61,106 bases of DNA from Chloroflexota bacterium (GTDB lineage Bacteria; Chloroflexota; Anaerolineae; Aggregatilineales; Phototrophicaceae), in the NCBI GenBank assembly GCA_003695675.1, contig RFIA01000175.1, positions 1-61,106 of the forward strand, in the 5' to 3' direction. A model generated the notes under the pieces. The model did not search any database. It saw only the letters and a list, made by a program, of their open reading frames with translations, and was not told the DNA's origin. Shown one piece after another: positions 9,189 through 18,211 of this stretch. Both the position numbers and the translations under genes were made by a program. Positions within the stretch are counted from its first letter, which is position 1; each line of letters opens with the position of its first letter.

Positions 9189-9887
9189 TTAGTGCTGCAC
9201 CCATAGGTCAAAAATGTATCCAGAATGACGTTGCGTGCGGATATACTTCGGATTTTTCGCATCTTTCTCGATTTTTTGGCGCAACCGGAAAATATGAACA
9301 CGCAACGTTTCGGTGTTGACGTGTTGTGATGGCCACACGTATGCGATCAATCTTTCATTTTCAACAACACGTCCGGCATTGTCGATGAGCAATCGCAATA
9401 AATGGGCTTGCGTGGGGGTCAGCTTGTGGGAGGTGCCGCCCGCATAAATGGTATGATGGCGGAAATCGATTTGGAGATAATCATCGACATGTATCCGTTG
9501 TTGATGTCCCTGTGTCCATGTTGGGACACGGCTCAAAACGTATTTTACCCGCACGGCAAGCTCCGCAGCATCAAGCGGTTTAGTGATAAAGTCGTCGGCA
9601 TAGATTCGCAAAGCATCAAAAACCACGTTCACATCAATATGATTGACGAGCAAAAGAAATGGGAAGGTTGTAATCGCTCGTGCTTGCCGACAAAATTCGA
9701 TATAAGACATATCGGCGAGGTCGATTGAGACAATAATCAAAGCAGGGTTGATTTTTTCGATGAGCGACAAGGTGTCGCCAGCCGACTCGCTGATAATCAT
9801 TTCATACATTTGGTCTTCCAATTGCGCGGCAATTTGTCGAAGATCACTTGCATCGCTGTCCACGCCGACCACCATACGCTTCGCCAT
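9189..9887 (-). CDS. OmpR-family response regulator with degenerate receiver
   Basis: 232 residues: receiver domain (about 5-120) plus a winged-helix DNA-binding domain (about 130-230, with LTPTQAHLLRLLIDNAGRVV and the wing RTQRHSGYIF). The receiver is atypical. The phospho-acceptor Asp of strand 3 is replaced by Ser54 in IIVSIDLADM, although D56 is two residues away. The conserved Thr/Ser of strand 4 is Asn (LLLVNH). The acidic pair is D10/D12, and the Lys of strand 5 (FITKPLD) is kept. It may act without phosphorylation. No histidine kinase is nearby. GGGGGTGG upstream of the ATG is a good SD. The target is unknown. Confidence 0.88.
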   Translation of the reverse strand: MAKRMVVGVDSDASDLRQIAAQLEDQMYEMIISESAGDTLSLIEKINPALIIVSIDLADMSYIEFCRQARAITTFPFLLLVNHIDVNVVFDALRIYADDFITKPLDAAELAVRVKYVLSRVPTWTQGHQQRIHVDDYLQIDFRHHTIYAGGTSHKLTPTQAHLLRLLIDNAGRVVENERLIAYVWPSQHVNTETLRVHIFRLRQKIEKDAKNPKYIRTQRHSGYIFDLWVQH

Positions 9888-10048
9888 AAACCACCCCCTT
9901 TGACGGGAAATTTACTTTTAGATCAGTAATAAATATACAACGAGAATCATAGAGAGTCTACCGATATATCAAAAGTTTGAATAATGTATATTTTGCATAT
10001 TAGTATGAATTGCGTTGGGGGCTTACACAATTGGAAAACGTAGACAGG

Positions 10049-10078
10049 CCGACGTGCAAGCGTGCGTCCCTACCGACT
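10049..10078. repeat. Imperfect palindromic element
   Basis: GACGTGCAAGCGTGCGTC is an imperfect palindrome followed by CCTACC, the same tail as the GTCGCCCCTACC units at the left edge of the window. It lies 3' of the following minus-strand dehydrogenase gene and may mark its transcript end. Confidence 0.35.
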
Positions 10079-10133
10079 GTCCGATGTGATTTGAGCGTCC
10101 GAATGGTGACGCATCCTTGTTGTTCGACGCAGC

Positions 10134-11153
10134 CTATCGCCCGTAACGCTCACGAATCGCGGGGATGAGATAATCATCGAAGGCGCGGTCAACATCGTAA
10201 TCGGGGCACCAATCCCAATCACGCCGCGCATTCTCGTCGTCAAGCAGCGCCGGCCATGTATCGACGATGCCTTGTCGCTTATCGTCCGGGTTGAATGTAA
10301 TTTCGGCTTGGGGGAAGGCTTGCCTAGCAATCGCGGCGATTTCACCGGCGGAGAGTGTAAAGCTGGTCACATTGTAAACGCGGCGCGTCAATTGTTCGCG
10401 GGGCGCATCGCCGAGCATCATCAACGCCTTAACCGCGTCCGGCATCACCATGAAGGGGATGCGCGTGTTTTCGCGGACGAAGCTGGCATAGGGCTGCCCT
10501 TGTGCAGCCGCGTGGAGCATCTCCGGGCCGAAGTCGCTCGTGCCGCCGCTCGGAATCGTGACGGCGCTAATCAAACCGGGAAAACGCACCGCCCGAAAAT
10601 CGACGCCGTGCGGTTCGGGAGTCGCCGCGAGTTGGCGATAATTGAGCGCGTAATAACGCCCGATGTGCTCGCAATACAATTTATTGCAGCCATACATCGT
10701 GGTCGGCATATTGTAGAGGTCTTCATGCACCGGCGGCGCACCGTGCTTAACAACGAGACTCGGCATCCCATAAACAGCGATTGAACTGGGGAAAATAAAT
10801 TTCACCGGGCGGCCAAGCCAACGCGATTGCTCAATCGCGAGTTGCAGCAGATTAATTGTCCCTTGCACATTGACGCGATGAGCGGCTTCCGGCGTGAATT
10901 CGGCGCGGGTTGAAAGCAGCGCGGCTAGATGATAAATCATATCGATTTCGTACTCACTCATCACCCGCGACAGCAATTCTTGGTCGAGAATATCGCCGAC
11001 GACGGCGTCGCGCACGAGCGGCTGCAAATTGTCGTCAAGTGAATTGAGGTCAAGCGCGAGGATGTCGGTGTCGTGCCCGGCGAGATGGCCGATGAGGCCA
11101 TGACCGACTTCACCATTCGCGCCGGTGATGAGAATCGCTCGTTTCCGAATCAA
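10134..11153 (-). CDS. SDR-type L-threonine 3-dehydrogenase-like NAD-dependent epimerase
   Basis: 339-residue extended SDR. NAD-binding TGANGEVGHG begins at residue 10; the catalytic set is S123/S124, Y154 and K158 (YGCNK). The segments GVDFRAVRFPGLIS and VDTWPALLDDENARRDWDW match the SDR-type threonine 3-dehydrogenases of animals and some bacteria rather than sugar epimerases. Those enzymes convert L-threonine to 2-amino-3-ketobutyrate. It starts at TTG with AAAGGAAA about 8 bases upstream. No kbl (glycine C-acetyltransferase) is in the window, so the pathway step is not confirmed by context. It is divergent from the indoleamine dioxygenase, and both would be amino-acid catabolic. Confidence 0.85.
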   Translation of the reverse strand: MIRKRAILITGANGEVGHGLIGHLAGHDTDILALDLNSLDDNLQPLVRDAVVGDILDQELLSRVMSEYEIDMIYHLAALLSTRAEFTPEAAHRVNVQGTINLLQLAIEQSRWLGRPVKFIFPSSIAVYGMPSLVVKHGAPPVHEDLYNMPTTMYGCNKLYCEHIGRYYALNYRQLAATPEPHGVDFRAVRFPGLISAVTIPSGGTSDFGPEMLHAAAQGQPYASFVRENTRIPFMVMPDAVKALMMLGDAPREQLTRRVYNVTSFTLSAGEIAAIARQAFPQAEITFNPDDKRQGIVDTWPALLDDENARRDWDWCPDYDVDRAFDDYLIPAIRERYGR

Positions 11154-11391
11154 CGGTATTTCCTTTTGTTATTGCGCAGGCGACGTGTGCAAAGCATAAA
11201 AGCGTTAATGATGAAATGTTGTATCACGCTTCAAAACGGTGATTATACGAGGGATGTTGTGCATTCGCCTCTCGCATAGCGGGCATTTTGCACAAAAGAT
11301 GCCTTGTCATAGGACAAATTACTCTCTGCGATTGCTTAATTACCGCATATACTGTTAGGAAAGCTACCTACGCAATAGGAATGCAACACGC

Positions 11392-12543
11392 ATGGTACAT
11401 CAACCGAATATATACGACGTTTCGTTGGAGCGCGGCTTTTTGCCCGAAGAAGACCCATTATCCCATCTCGCAGATGTCGAAAGCGAACTCGATGCGGCGA
11501 CAATTGCATACATTGAAGATGTCGCCGCAGAATTGCCCGCTTTGATTGAAGGAGCGCCGCAAAAATTGCACGATGTGTTGCGCGATATGCCCGTGTTCGA
11601 CCTCAGCGCCGTCACTAATGCGCGAGTGTGCGAACGGCTTTTCATGATTTATGCCTATTTCGCGAGCGGTTACGTCTATGCAATACCGGACGAACCGGCA
11701 GATCATATCCCACCGGGTGTAGCGATCCCGTTTCATCAAATTGCGTCGCTGCTCGAACGCCCGCCGATACTTTCATATCCGGCGATGGTGCTCAACAATT
11801 GGCGACGACGCGATGTGAATGCCCCGATTGAACTCGGCAATCTCGATGTGTTCATGTCATTTCGCCCGACACCGGACGAGCATTGGTTTAGTCTCGTGCA
11901 TGTCTTTGTCGAGGCCAAAGCGACGCTCGCGCTTGACGGGCTTCAGATGGCGTTGCAGGCAGCACAACACGATGATATGACGGGTGTGTGTGACGGGCTG
12001 AATAATCTCGCACAAGGGATGCGCAATATGTTGGCCGCCTTTCATCGAATGCCCGAAGGCTGTGACCCGGATGTGTATGCGACGATTATCCGTCCTTATA
12101 TGTTCGGCTTCAATGGCGTCGTGTATCAAGGTGTGGCTGCATACAACAACGAACCACAAACGATGACCGGTGGCTCTGGCGCACAGAGTTCGACGGTGCC
12201 GGCTTTTGTCGGCGTGTTGGGTATTCAACATGAGCAAACCGGCCTGATGCGCCATCTCAATGGGATGCGCCATCACATGCCGGTCGCACATCGTCAATTC
12301 ATCGACCAAGTGACGACGCCGGATGTGCGCAATTATGTGCTTGCGCATCGGCACAATGGCGAACTCAAAGATGCTTACAATCAGTGCATCAAGCAATTGA
12401 TTGTCTTCCGGCGAGCACATTTTCATTATGCGCGGGAATATATCTTCAAACGCTCCCCGAATCCGACCGGGACAGGTGGTACGCCATTTATGGATTGGTT
12501 GACGCAATTGATTGAAGAAACCGAGGCGCATCTGGTTTCGTGA
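11392..12543 (+). CDS. Indoleamine 2,3-dioxygenase family haem protein
   Basis: 383 residues of the IDO family, which opens the indole ring of tryptophan with O2 to give N-formylkynurenine. Family hallmarks are GGSGAQSSTVPAF in the middle, the likely haem-ligand region FRRAHFHYAREYI around residue 343, and GTGGTPFMDWL near residue 360. There is no signal peptide. An AGGA lies 11 bases upstream of the ATG. No kynureninase or formamidase is adjacent, so it may serve NAD synthesis or tryptophan degradation with genes elsewhere. Convergent with the kinase gene, 25 bp away. Confidence 0.92.
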   Translation: MVHQPNIYDVSLERGFLPEEDPLSHLADVESELDAATIAYIEDVAAELPALIEGAPQKLHDVLRDMPVFDLSAVTNARVCERLFMIYAYFASGYVYAIPDEPADHIPPGVAIPFHQIASLLERPPILSYPAMVLNNWRRRDVNAPIELGNLDVFMSFRPTPDEHWFSLVHVFVEAKATLALDGLQMALQAAQHDDMTGVCDGLNNLAQGMRNMLAAFHRMPEGCDPDVYATIIRPYMFGFNGVVYQGVAAYNNEPQTMTGGSGAQSSTVPAFVGVLGIQHEQTGLMRHLNGMRHHMPVAHRQFIDQVTTPDVRNYVLAHRHNGELKDAYNQCIKQLIVFRRAHFHYAREYIFKRSPNPTGTGGTPFMDWLTQLIEETEAHLVS

Positions 12544-12568
12544 GGACAACCGAGAAAGTTGAATCGTT

Positions 12569-14431
12569 TTACAAATTAACTGGGCATTCACCCTCATTGA
12601 CCGGGCAGACTGCCAAAACTTCATCGCCGCGCCGCACCTCGAATACATCGGCGTCGTTATCGCTCAGCCAAAACCATCGTGTGAACGCTACTTGACGCCA
12701 TGCGTGGCGAGTACCACAATAGTCCGGCACATCCAATAAAACGAAATCGGTCGTCCACAATTGGAAACAATCGCCGCTGGGCAAACGCGACGGTGGGCGA
12801 GAACTGGCATCGTTGTTGGCCCAATCGTCCGAATTAAAAAGCAGATTTGCGCCATCATCGACAACGCGCACAAACGTCAATCCACTGGCATCGACTTGGC
12901 TGTCGGAACGGTTGAATAAAACAATACTATTCTCATCATAGATGAGAACGACCGGCGCATTCTCTGCAATGAATGCCTCAGCAGTTGCAGTTAAGTTGGC
13001 AGTTGGCATTGGCGTGTTTGATGGACGCGGTGTGTTCGACGGACGCGGCGTATTCGATGGACGCGGTGTGATCGATGGGCGAGTCGTGTTCGTTGCAGTC
13101 GCTTCGTCGACATTTTCAACAATTGCTTCCGAAGTAGCAGACTCAAAATCTGTTGCTTCCGGTGTAACGGTCTTGCCATCTCCGGCAGCGGCAGCCGAGT
13201 TGTCGGCAGTAGGTTCAGGCGTATCGGTATCGCTAGGCTGCTCGGTATCTGTCGCGGTGACCGCCGCCGTTTCGGTATCGTTGGCGGCTACCTGCGCGAT
13301 GACTGTCTGTGTTTGCGAGTCGCCTTCGTCGTTGCCACCACCACTCGCGAGAACAACAGCGAGAATAATGACGATGAGCACCGCCACAACAACCCCACCG
13401 ACAATCAACGGGGTTCGGTTGTTGCGCCCCGCACCGATTTGTGGACGTGCGCCTGCGGAAGGTACGCTGGGATCAGTGATGGTGGGCGAATCGTCGGATG
13501 TCGCGACCGCAGCAGGTGCGGATGATGATGGCGGGCGTGTGGCCGAAGAGCTTTCAGTCTGTTGGGCAATTTCTTCATCGGTGATGCCGAAGGCTGCTTG
13601 CAAAGCGCGTGCCAACTCAAAACCGGACTCGTAACGTTTCTCCGGTTCTTTTTCCAACAAGCGCATGACAACTTTTTCAACTTCTTCTGAAACATCGGGA
13701 TTGATGAGACGTATCGGCGGTGGTGGCTCTTGCATGTGTTTGAGCGCGACACTCATCACCGACTGGTCATCAAACGGCACTTGACCGGTCAACATTTCAT
13801 ACAACACGACACCGAGCGAATACAAGTCGCTTTGCGGTTTGACATTGGCCGAAGAAACAGCTTGTTCCGGCGCGATGTAATGCACGCTGCCGAAGATGTT
13901 GCCCGCCGTGCCTTCAGAAATGCTCAACGCGAGACCGAAGTCGGTCAAAACCGCGTGGCCGTCCGCCATAACCATGATATTCGATGGTTTGATGTCGCGA
14001 TGGATGACTTGGTTTTGATGGGCGTGGTCGAGCGCGAGCGCAACATCGCGGATGATGGTGAAGATACGTTTATTCGGTAGGCGACGATTGCGGTCAGCAA
14101 ATTCTTTGAGCACGAAGCGCAAATCTTTGCCTTCGATGAAGGCCTGCGCCATGTAATAACTGTCTGCATCGACCTGACCGAATTGATACACATTGACAAT
14201 GCGCGGATGACGTAAACGGGCGATAGACCGCGCCTCGCGTTGAAAACGTTCGCGATACTCGTCGGCATCATTCCCTGAAACGAGGTGAGCATCAATCACT
14301 TTGACGGCAGCATAGCGATCAAGATTCGGGTCATAACCACGATAGACGCGCGCCATGCCGCCGTGCCCCAATAAATCTTGAATGACGTAATCACCTAGTT
14401 TGCGTCCAATTAAAGGATCATTTTGACTCAT
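12569..14431 (-). CDS. Membrane-anchored serine/threonine protein kinase
   Basis: 620 residues from the ATG at 14431 (TGAGTGAG upstream; a GTG three codons earlier is possible). The kinase domain spans about 10-275: glycine loop GHGGMARVY, VIHRDIKPSN, DFGLALS and the APE segment IAPEQ. All catalytic residues are present, so it should be active (PknB/Hanks type). A Ser/Pro-rich linker leads to one transmembrane helix at about 341-363. Outside, a Thr/Pro linker with RPSNTP repeats precedes a ~110-residue C-terminal domain with four or more cysteines (GDCFQLW, YCGTRHAW, CPVNEGEC), probably a disulfide-bonded sensor. The ligand is unknown. It stands alone. Confidence 0.93.
   Translation of the reverse strand: MSQNDPLIGRKLGDYVIQDLLGHGGMARVYRGYDPNLDRYAAVKVIDAHLVSGNDADEYRERFQREARSIARLRHPRIVNVYQFGQVDADSYYMAQAFIEGKDLRFVLKEFADRNRRLPNKRIFTIIRDVALALDHAHQNQVIHRDIKPSNIMVMADGHAVLTDFGLALSISEGTAGNIFGSVHYIAPEQAVSSANVKPQSDLYSLGVVLYEMLTGQVPFDDQSVMSVALKHMQEPPPPIRLINPDVSEEVEKVVMRLLEKEPEKRYESGFELARALQAAFGITDEEIAQQTESSSATRPPSSSAPAAVATSDDSPTITDPSVPSAGARPQIGAGRNNRTPLIVGGVVVAVLIVIILAVVLASGGGNDEGDSQTQTVIAQVAANDTETAAVTATDTEQPSDTDTPEPTADNSAAAAGDGKTVTPEATDFESATSEAIVENVDEATATNTTRPSITPRPSNTPRPSNTPRPSNTPMPTANLTATAEAFIAENAPVVLIYDENSIVLFNRSDSQVDASGLTFVRVVDDGANLLFNSDDWANNDASSRPPSRLPSGDCFQLWTTDFVLLDVPDYCGTRHAWRQVAFTRWFWLSDNDADVFEVRRGDEVLAVCPVNEGECPVNL
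13012..13083 (-). repeat. 18-bp in-gene repeat encoding RPSNTP
   Basis: Four units of about 18 bp encode RPSITP/RPSNTP in the kinase's extracytoplasmic linker. Units differ only at a few third positions and at the ends, so this is a recent and possibly length-variable microduplication. Confidence 0.7.
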
Positions 14432-14618
14432 AAAACTCACTCATTTTTCAATGCAGGTTCTTAATATTTGACAGCTCGTTAGCTGTTCAGGATGTCAACT
14501 TATCAGGAAAATTGTCCGTCGTCGGCGTTTCGCGTATTTTCAATATTGCTCAATGCGCAATCAACGTTCTTAATACTACTTTACGCGCTTCTAGCGCTTT
14601 CAAGTATAGAGATTGTGT

Positions 14619-16367
14619 TTATTCTAACGCAAGATGTTGATAACGGCATTCAGGACGCGGCCCGGTGAGTACAGCAGCATTGTCAATACCGAGTCGCTGT
14701 TGGTCGCGTGGCGTCAAACACACCCACAGCATATCATATACCTCATCTGAATTATCACCCCTTGTGCGTGATGCAGCAACGTCATTATAGAGCACTTTAT
14801 TGAAAACGTAATGATTGGTCGCCGACCCGATGTAACTGTCTGGGAAAAATCCGGCATCTTCGAGCAGTGGCATGTCGGCATCAAAATAATGATTGAAGAT
14901 GGCGCGATAAACATTGACATGCGTGATTGACGGATAAAAAGCCGCGCCGCCCCCATCCGGCAGATAAAATGCGCTCAATGTCGGCGTGAAGAAATCATAA
15001 AACCACGATTGTGACTCACAACGTAAATCCACGCAAATATGGCGCAAACCATGATCGCCATGAATGATGATAATCGGTGGGGTATCCGAATTTTCGAGGA
15101 TGGCATCAATGGCATTGGTCACAGCGCGATTGGCGAATATAATTTGATCGATATAACCGGGCTGCCGCGCCGCTTTTTCTTGATCGATGATTTCGCCGTC
15201 AACGTTTACGCCTACGGGCGCAGGCGCATCGTCTGCCGAGAGATAATAGGGCGCGTGCGGCGCAATGATGTGCATTAACGTATACGTCGGTTCGGGATTG
15301 TCGGCGATTGCTGGCAAATGCGCAAAATTATATTGTGCGGTGATATGCCTGCTATATTGAAAGGGCGATGTGAATTGTTTGAGCCATGTCGATTCGATCA
15401 ATAACAGATGAATCACACTGAGGTTGATGTTGAAGTCGAACCCGGCGATTGTCACCGGTTCATCGGTCAAGCGATTGATGTTGCGGTCTACATGGTCGTT
15501 GTATTCTGTCGGCCCCCACCCAGACGAAAATTGAATCGTTTGATACCCCAACTGTTCGAGCAAATTGATGACGAGATTGTCATCGAGTAGTTGAAAAGCG
15601 AGCGATTGGTCGCTAGGGGCAGTGCCTTCAAGGAAATCGACATACTGCATATTGAGCATTGAAGCCAACGACAAAAATGTGGCGATATAATTCGAGCGGG
15701 CGTTGTCGGCGACGAAAAAATCTCGATCCCGCAAGGCATTGATGAAGGCGCTGTTGTCATAACCGAGATAATCGCGCAAAATATCTTCGCGGGTATAGGC
15801 ATCGAGGACAATGTGGTAGATGTCCGGCAACGATGTGTCAATTTGTGTGGGGTCGATGCCATAATCGTCAAGGGCATACGAGATTTGTGTTACACCCCCG
15901 GCTTGTGCGCGATTGATTTGCGCGGTCAACAACATGATGCCTTGCATGATTAGCAAGAACATCGCCACAAGTGTCAGATAATGGTTGGCGCTTTCGAGTT
16001 TGTTTTCCCATTTGAATGCGGCATAAACAGCCGTGAGCAGCAACATCAGCCACAACATAGACATCAGCGTGGTATTATGAAGCGGCACGGGCAAGCGTGT
16101 TTCAAATGTTGCGCCGAGTTGTACGACATGTCCATACGTGTAGAACAGCAAAACAAAGATTGATGTCATGAAGATGGCACGCTGCTGCTGTTTGAAGATG
16201 AGCCGCACAACGCCGAAGACAAGACCCGTCATCAACAATGTGACGACGAGTGCTAAGGGGAGGCCGCGCGGTTCTGCACGATGGAGATTGCGCGAATACA
16301 GAAAGACGACCGGGTACACTGTTAGCAAAAATGGCGTAAAAAAGTGCTGTTTTATCAGAAAAAGCAT
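14619..16367 (-). CDS. Membrane sulfatase / alkaline-phosphatase-fold hydrolase
   Basis: 582 residues. About five transmembrane helices fill residues 1-155. An extracytoplasmic domain follows, starting DIYHIVLDAYTRED and containing IIIIHGDHGLRH, both typical metal-binding segments of the sulfatase/LTA-synthase superfamily. The family transfers or hydrolyses phosphate, sulfate or phosphoglycerol groups on surface polymers. The exact reaction is unknown. Its ATG overlaps the stop of the upstream methyltransferase (TGATG). It is the last gene of a three-gene operon with the methyltransferase and the small DPGSGS protein, so it probably modifies an envelope glycan. Confidence 0.82.
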   Translation of the reverse strand: MLFLIKQHFFTPFLLTVYPVVFLYSRNLHRAEPRGLPLALVVTLLMTGLVFGVVRLIFKQQQRAIFMTSIFVLLFYTYGHVVQLGATFETRLPVPLHNTTLMSMLWLMLLLTAVYAAFKWENKLESANHYLTLVAMFLLIMQGIMLLTAQINRAQAGGVTQISYALDDYGIDPTQIDTSLPDIYHIVLDAYTREDILRDYLGYDNSAFINALRDRDFFVADNARSNYIATFLSLASMLNMQYVDFLEGTAPSDQSLAFQLLDDNLVINLLEQLGYQTIQFSSGWGPTEYNDHVDRNINRLTDEPVTIAGFDFNINLSVIHLLLIESTWLKQFTSPFQYSRHITAQYNFAHLPAIADNPEPTYTLMHIIAPHAPYYLSADDAPAPVGVNVDGEIIDQEKAARQPGYIDQIIFANRAVTNAIDAILENSDTPPIIIIHGDHGLRHICVDLRCESQSWFYDFFTPTLSAFYLPDGGGAAFYPSITHVNVYRAIFNHYFDADMPLLEDAGFFPDSYIGSATNHYVFNKVLYNDVAASRTRGDNSDEVYDMLWVCLTPRDQQRLGIDNAAVLTGPRPECRYQHLALE

Positions 16368-17752
16368 CAGGATTTACATTTCATCAAATATAAATAACGT
16401 TGTGATTGTTCGATCTCAACAGCTTCGATAATGGTATAATATTCTGCGAAGGCATGTTCAAATCCTTCTTTTGTATAATCGGCGAAGATGTCCGCCCGAT
16501 TCATCAGCAGGTGTTGGACTTTCACATCTTCTTTGGGGACGAATTCGATGATGAGATACGGACTCAACGTTGCGAAGAACGCGGCGACATCGCACAAAGG
16601 GACGTTGTTGCCAATTGCCAGATGATGAATCAGCGCGAGTGCGAGTATACAATCGGCATTGCTGCGCCCGATGAGCGATTGACGCTCTTGATGCGACCAA
16701 CCGAGCGCTGGGCTGGGATTCGTGAGATCGATGATGAGCGGTAACACATTGTATTCGGCGTTTGCTTTCACTTGTTGATAATTCAATTCGACTGCGCCGG
16801 GATCGCTGTCCCATGAGATGACCGTACAGCCTTTGGTCGCAGCGATACGACTGAAAACGCCGGTGTTCGCGCCCATATCCCAAATGATACGTGGTTGCAC
16901 GCGGTCGATGAATTGTTCGACGAGACGTTGTTTATCGACAAATCCGGCATTTTTGTAACTGTCGCCTTGATAATAATCTGCCCAAGGGGTGGCATCCGGA
17001 TTCCATTTGAGCGCACGAATCGTCGATTCGAGATTGGCAATCAAGCCAATCATCGAATTGCGGCTGATTTTGCGTTCGCTAAGCCGTGTATTCGTGGGGC
17101 GGTTGGCATAGCGTTTTTGGCTACGGGCGTGCAGATGTAAATGAGTCAGCAGGCCGAAGCGCAGGCGAGTACGCGCCGGTAGTAACGACGACACCATATC
17201 CAACGGCAGGCCATCGATATAGACACGCAGCAATTGTTGCAAGCGTATGTCGCGATAGGCGGCCAATGCAAGCGGCGCTAAAAAATGCTGGCAAAACTGC
17301 CGATAGGCAACCCATGGCCGGCCTTCTTCGTAGAGTTCAAGCGAGAGTGTGTCGATGAGTGTCGGCTTACCGGCAATAAATTGTATATTATATGCACTGG
17401 CATCTTTGAGCGTCATGCCTTTGGCGAATGCCTGTTGTTGCAGCGCGAGAGTCAACAAGGCTGCATCTTTGAGTTGACCAAATGTCCATTCATAGGGATA
17501 CGAAATAAAGGGAACGTGTTGTGGCTGAATGATACAATATGCGGTGTCCGGTTGTGGCGCGGGGATGTCGACAACGTCGTGTGGGATGAGTTGGCCGTTG
17601 CGTGTCAATTGTTGATACAAGCCAGAGTCGACGAGCGCATCAAAATGTGCTTGATAAACACGGTTGACCTGCCGGTAGACGATGCCATCACGCTGGAAAA
17701 TAAACCCGGCAGGATCGCGAAAAGACGCTACCTCGCGTTGTGGCTCAGACAT
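16367..17752 (-). CDS. Class I SAM-dependent methyltransferase with kinase-like N-terminal region
   Basis: 461 residues. The C-terminal half has SAM-binding DMGANTGVFSRIAATKG around residue 290, followed by the acidic strand-2 end (SWDSDPGAV), typical of class I methyltransferases. The N-terminal half has KDASAYNIQF (about 113-122) and then PTLIDTLSLE. This resembles the D-x(4)-N catalytic loop and ID metal-binding motif of aminoglycoside/lipopolysaccharide-type kinases, but no phosphate-binding loop was seen, so any kinase relation is tentative. It overlaps the small protein upstream by 8 bp and the sulfatase-like gene downstream by 1 bp. The acceptor is unknown, perhaps an envelope glycan. 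Confidence 0.85.
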   Translation of the reverse strand: MSEPQREVASFRDPAGFIFQRDGIVYRQVNRVYQAHFDALVDSGLYQQLTRNGQLIPHDVVDIPAPQPDTAYCIIQPQHVPFISYPYEWTFGQLKDAALLTLALQQQAFAKGMTLKDASAYNIQFIAGKPTLIDTLSLELYEEGRPWVAYRQFCQHFLAPLALAAYRDIRLQQLLRVYIDGLPLDMVSSLLPARTRLRFGLLTHLHLHARSQKRYANRPTNTRLSERKISRNSMIGLIANLESTIRALKWNPDATPWADYYQGDSYKNAGFVDKQRLVEQFIDRVQPRIIWDMGANTGVFSRIAATKGCTVISWDSDPGAVELNYQQVKANAEYNVLPLIIDLTNPSPALGWSHQERQSLIGRSNADCILALALIHHLAIGNNVPLCDVAAFFATLSPYLIIEFVPKEDVKVQHLLMNRADIFADYTKEGFEHAFAEYYTIIEAVEIEQSQRYLYLMKCKS

Positions 17753-17999
17753 TGTCGCTAGGATTCTGTGTTTCGCTATCTACTGTACCATCGGAGGGAG
17801 TCGTCCGTGTGAGAAAATAGAATATACGACGCCCGAAAATGCGCAGCGAAACCAGCAACCCCAATATACTCGCTACCAAGACCTGAATGATAAAACTACC
17901 GGAGCCGGGATCAAGATACGCTTGGGTATACGCAGATGGACTCGCGACAATAATCATAACAAAGATGAAAAGCCATAGGACAGACAAGTTGGATAGCAA
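17745..17999 (-). CDS. Small membrane protein with YLDPGSGS motif
   Basis: 84 residues. A hydrophobic N-terminus (about 5-24) is followed by AYLDPGSGSFIIQ, a second hydrophobic helix, a basic stretch (FGRRIF) and a polar tail. Small proteins with this DPGSGS core recur beside sulfatase/phosphatase-fold membrane enzymes, as here; their function is not known. The TTG start is supported by a near-perfect SD (AGGAGGTG, 18006-18013). It is the first gene of the operon and overlaps the methyltransferase start by 8 bp. Confidence 0.8.
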   Translation of the reverse strand: MLSNLSVLWLFIFVMIIVASPSAYTQAYLDPGSGSFIIQVLVASILGLLVSLRIFGRRIFYFLTRTTPSDGTVDSETQNPSDNV

Positions 18000-18019
18000 A
18001 ATGCACCTCCTTGCAGATG

Positions 18020-18047
18020 GGCGACGGAACAGCGCCGATGCGTCGCC
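18020..18047 (-). promoter_or_regulatory. Hairpin just 5' of the small-protein SD
   Basis: Perfect arms GGCGACG and CGTCGCC enclose a 14-base loop. It lies six bases upstream of the AGGAGGTG SD on the minus strand, inside the probable leader. The loop resembles the palindromic unit at 1-350 (GCGCCGATGCGTCGCC), so it may simply be an inserted repeat. An effect on translation is conjecture. Confidence 0.4.
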
Positions 18048-18211
18048 TGCTCAAATGTATGACCTCGTTTTCATTATAGTTAATCGACGCACAGTACGAA
18101 AGTCCATAACCGGAAGGCATATATTTTGTAGCAACCTTGTTTCTTTGCGGTATACTTAACAACGCATCAACAAGAGTGGCTAACTCATATCCGTGTAAAT
18201 GAGGGAAAATC

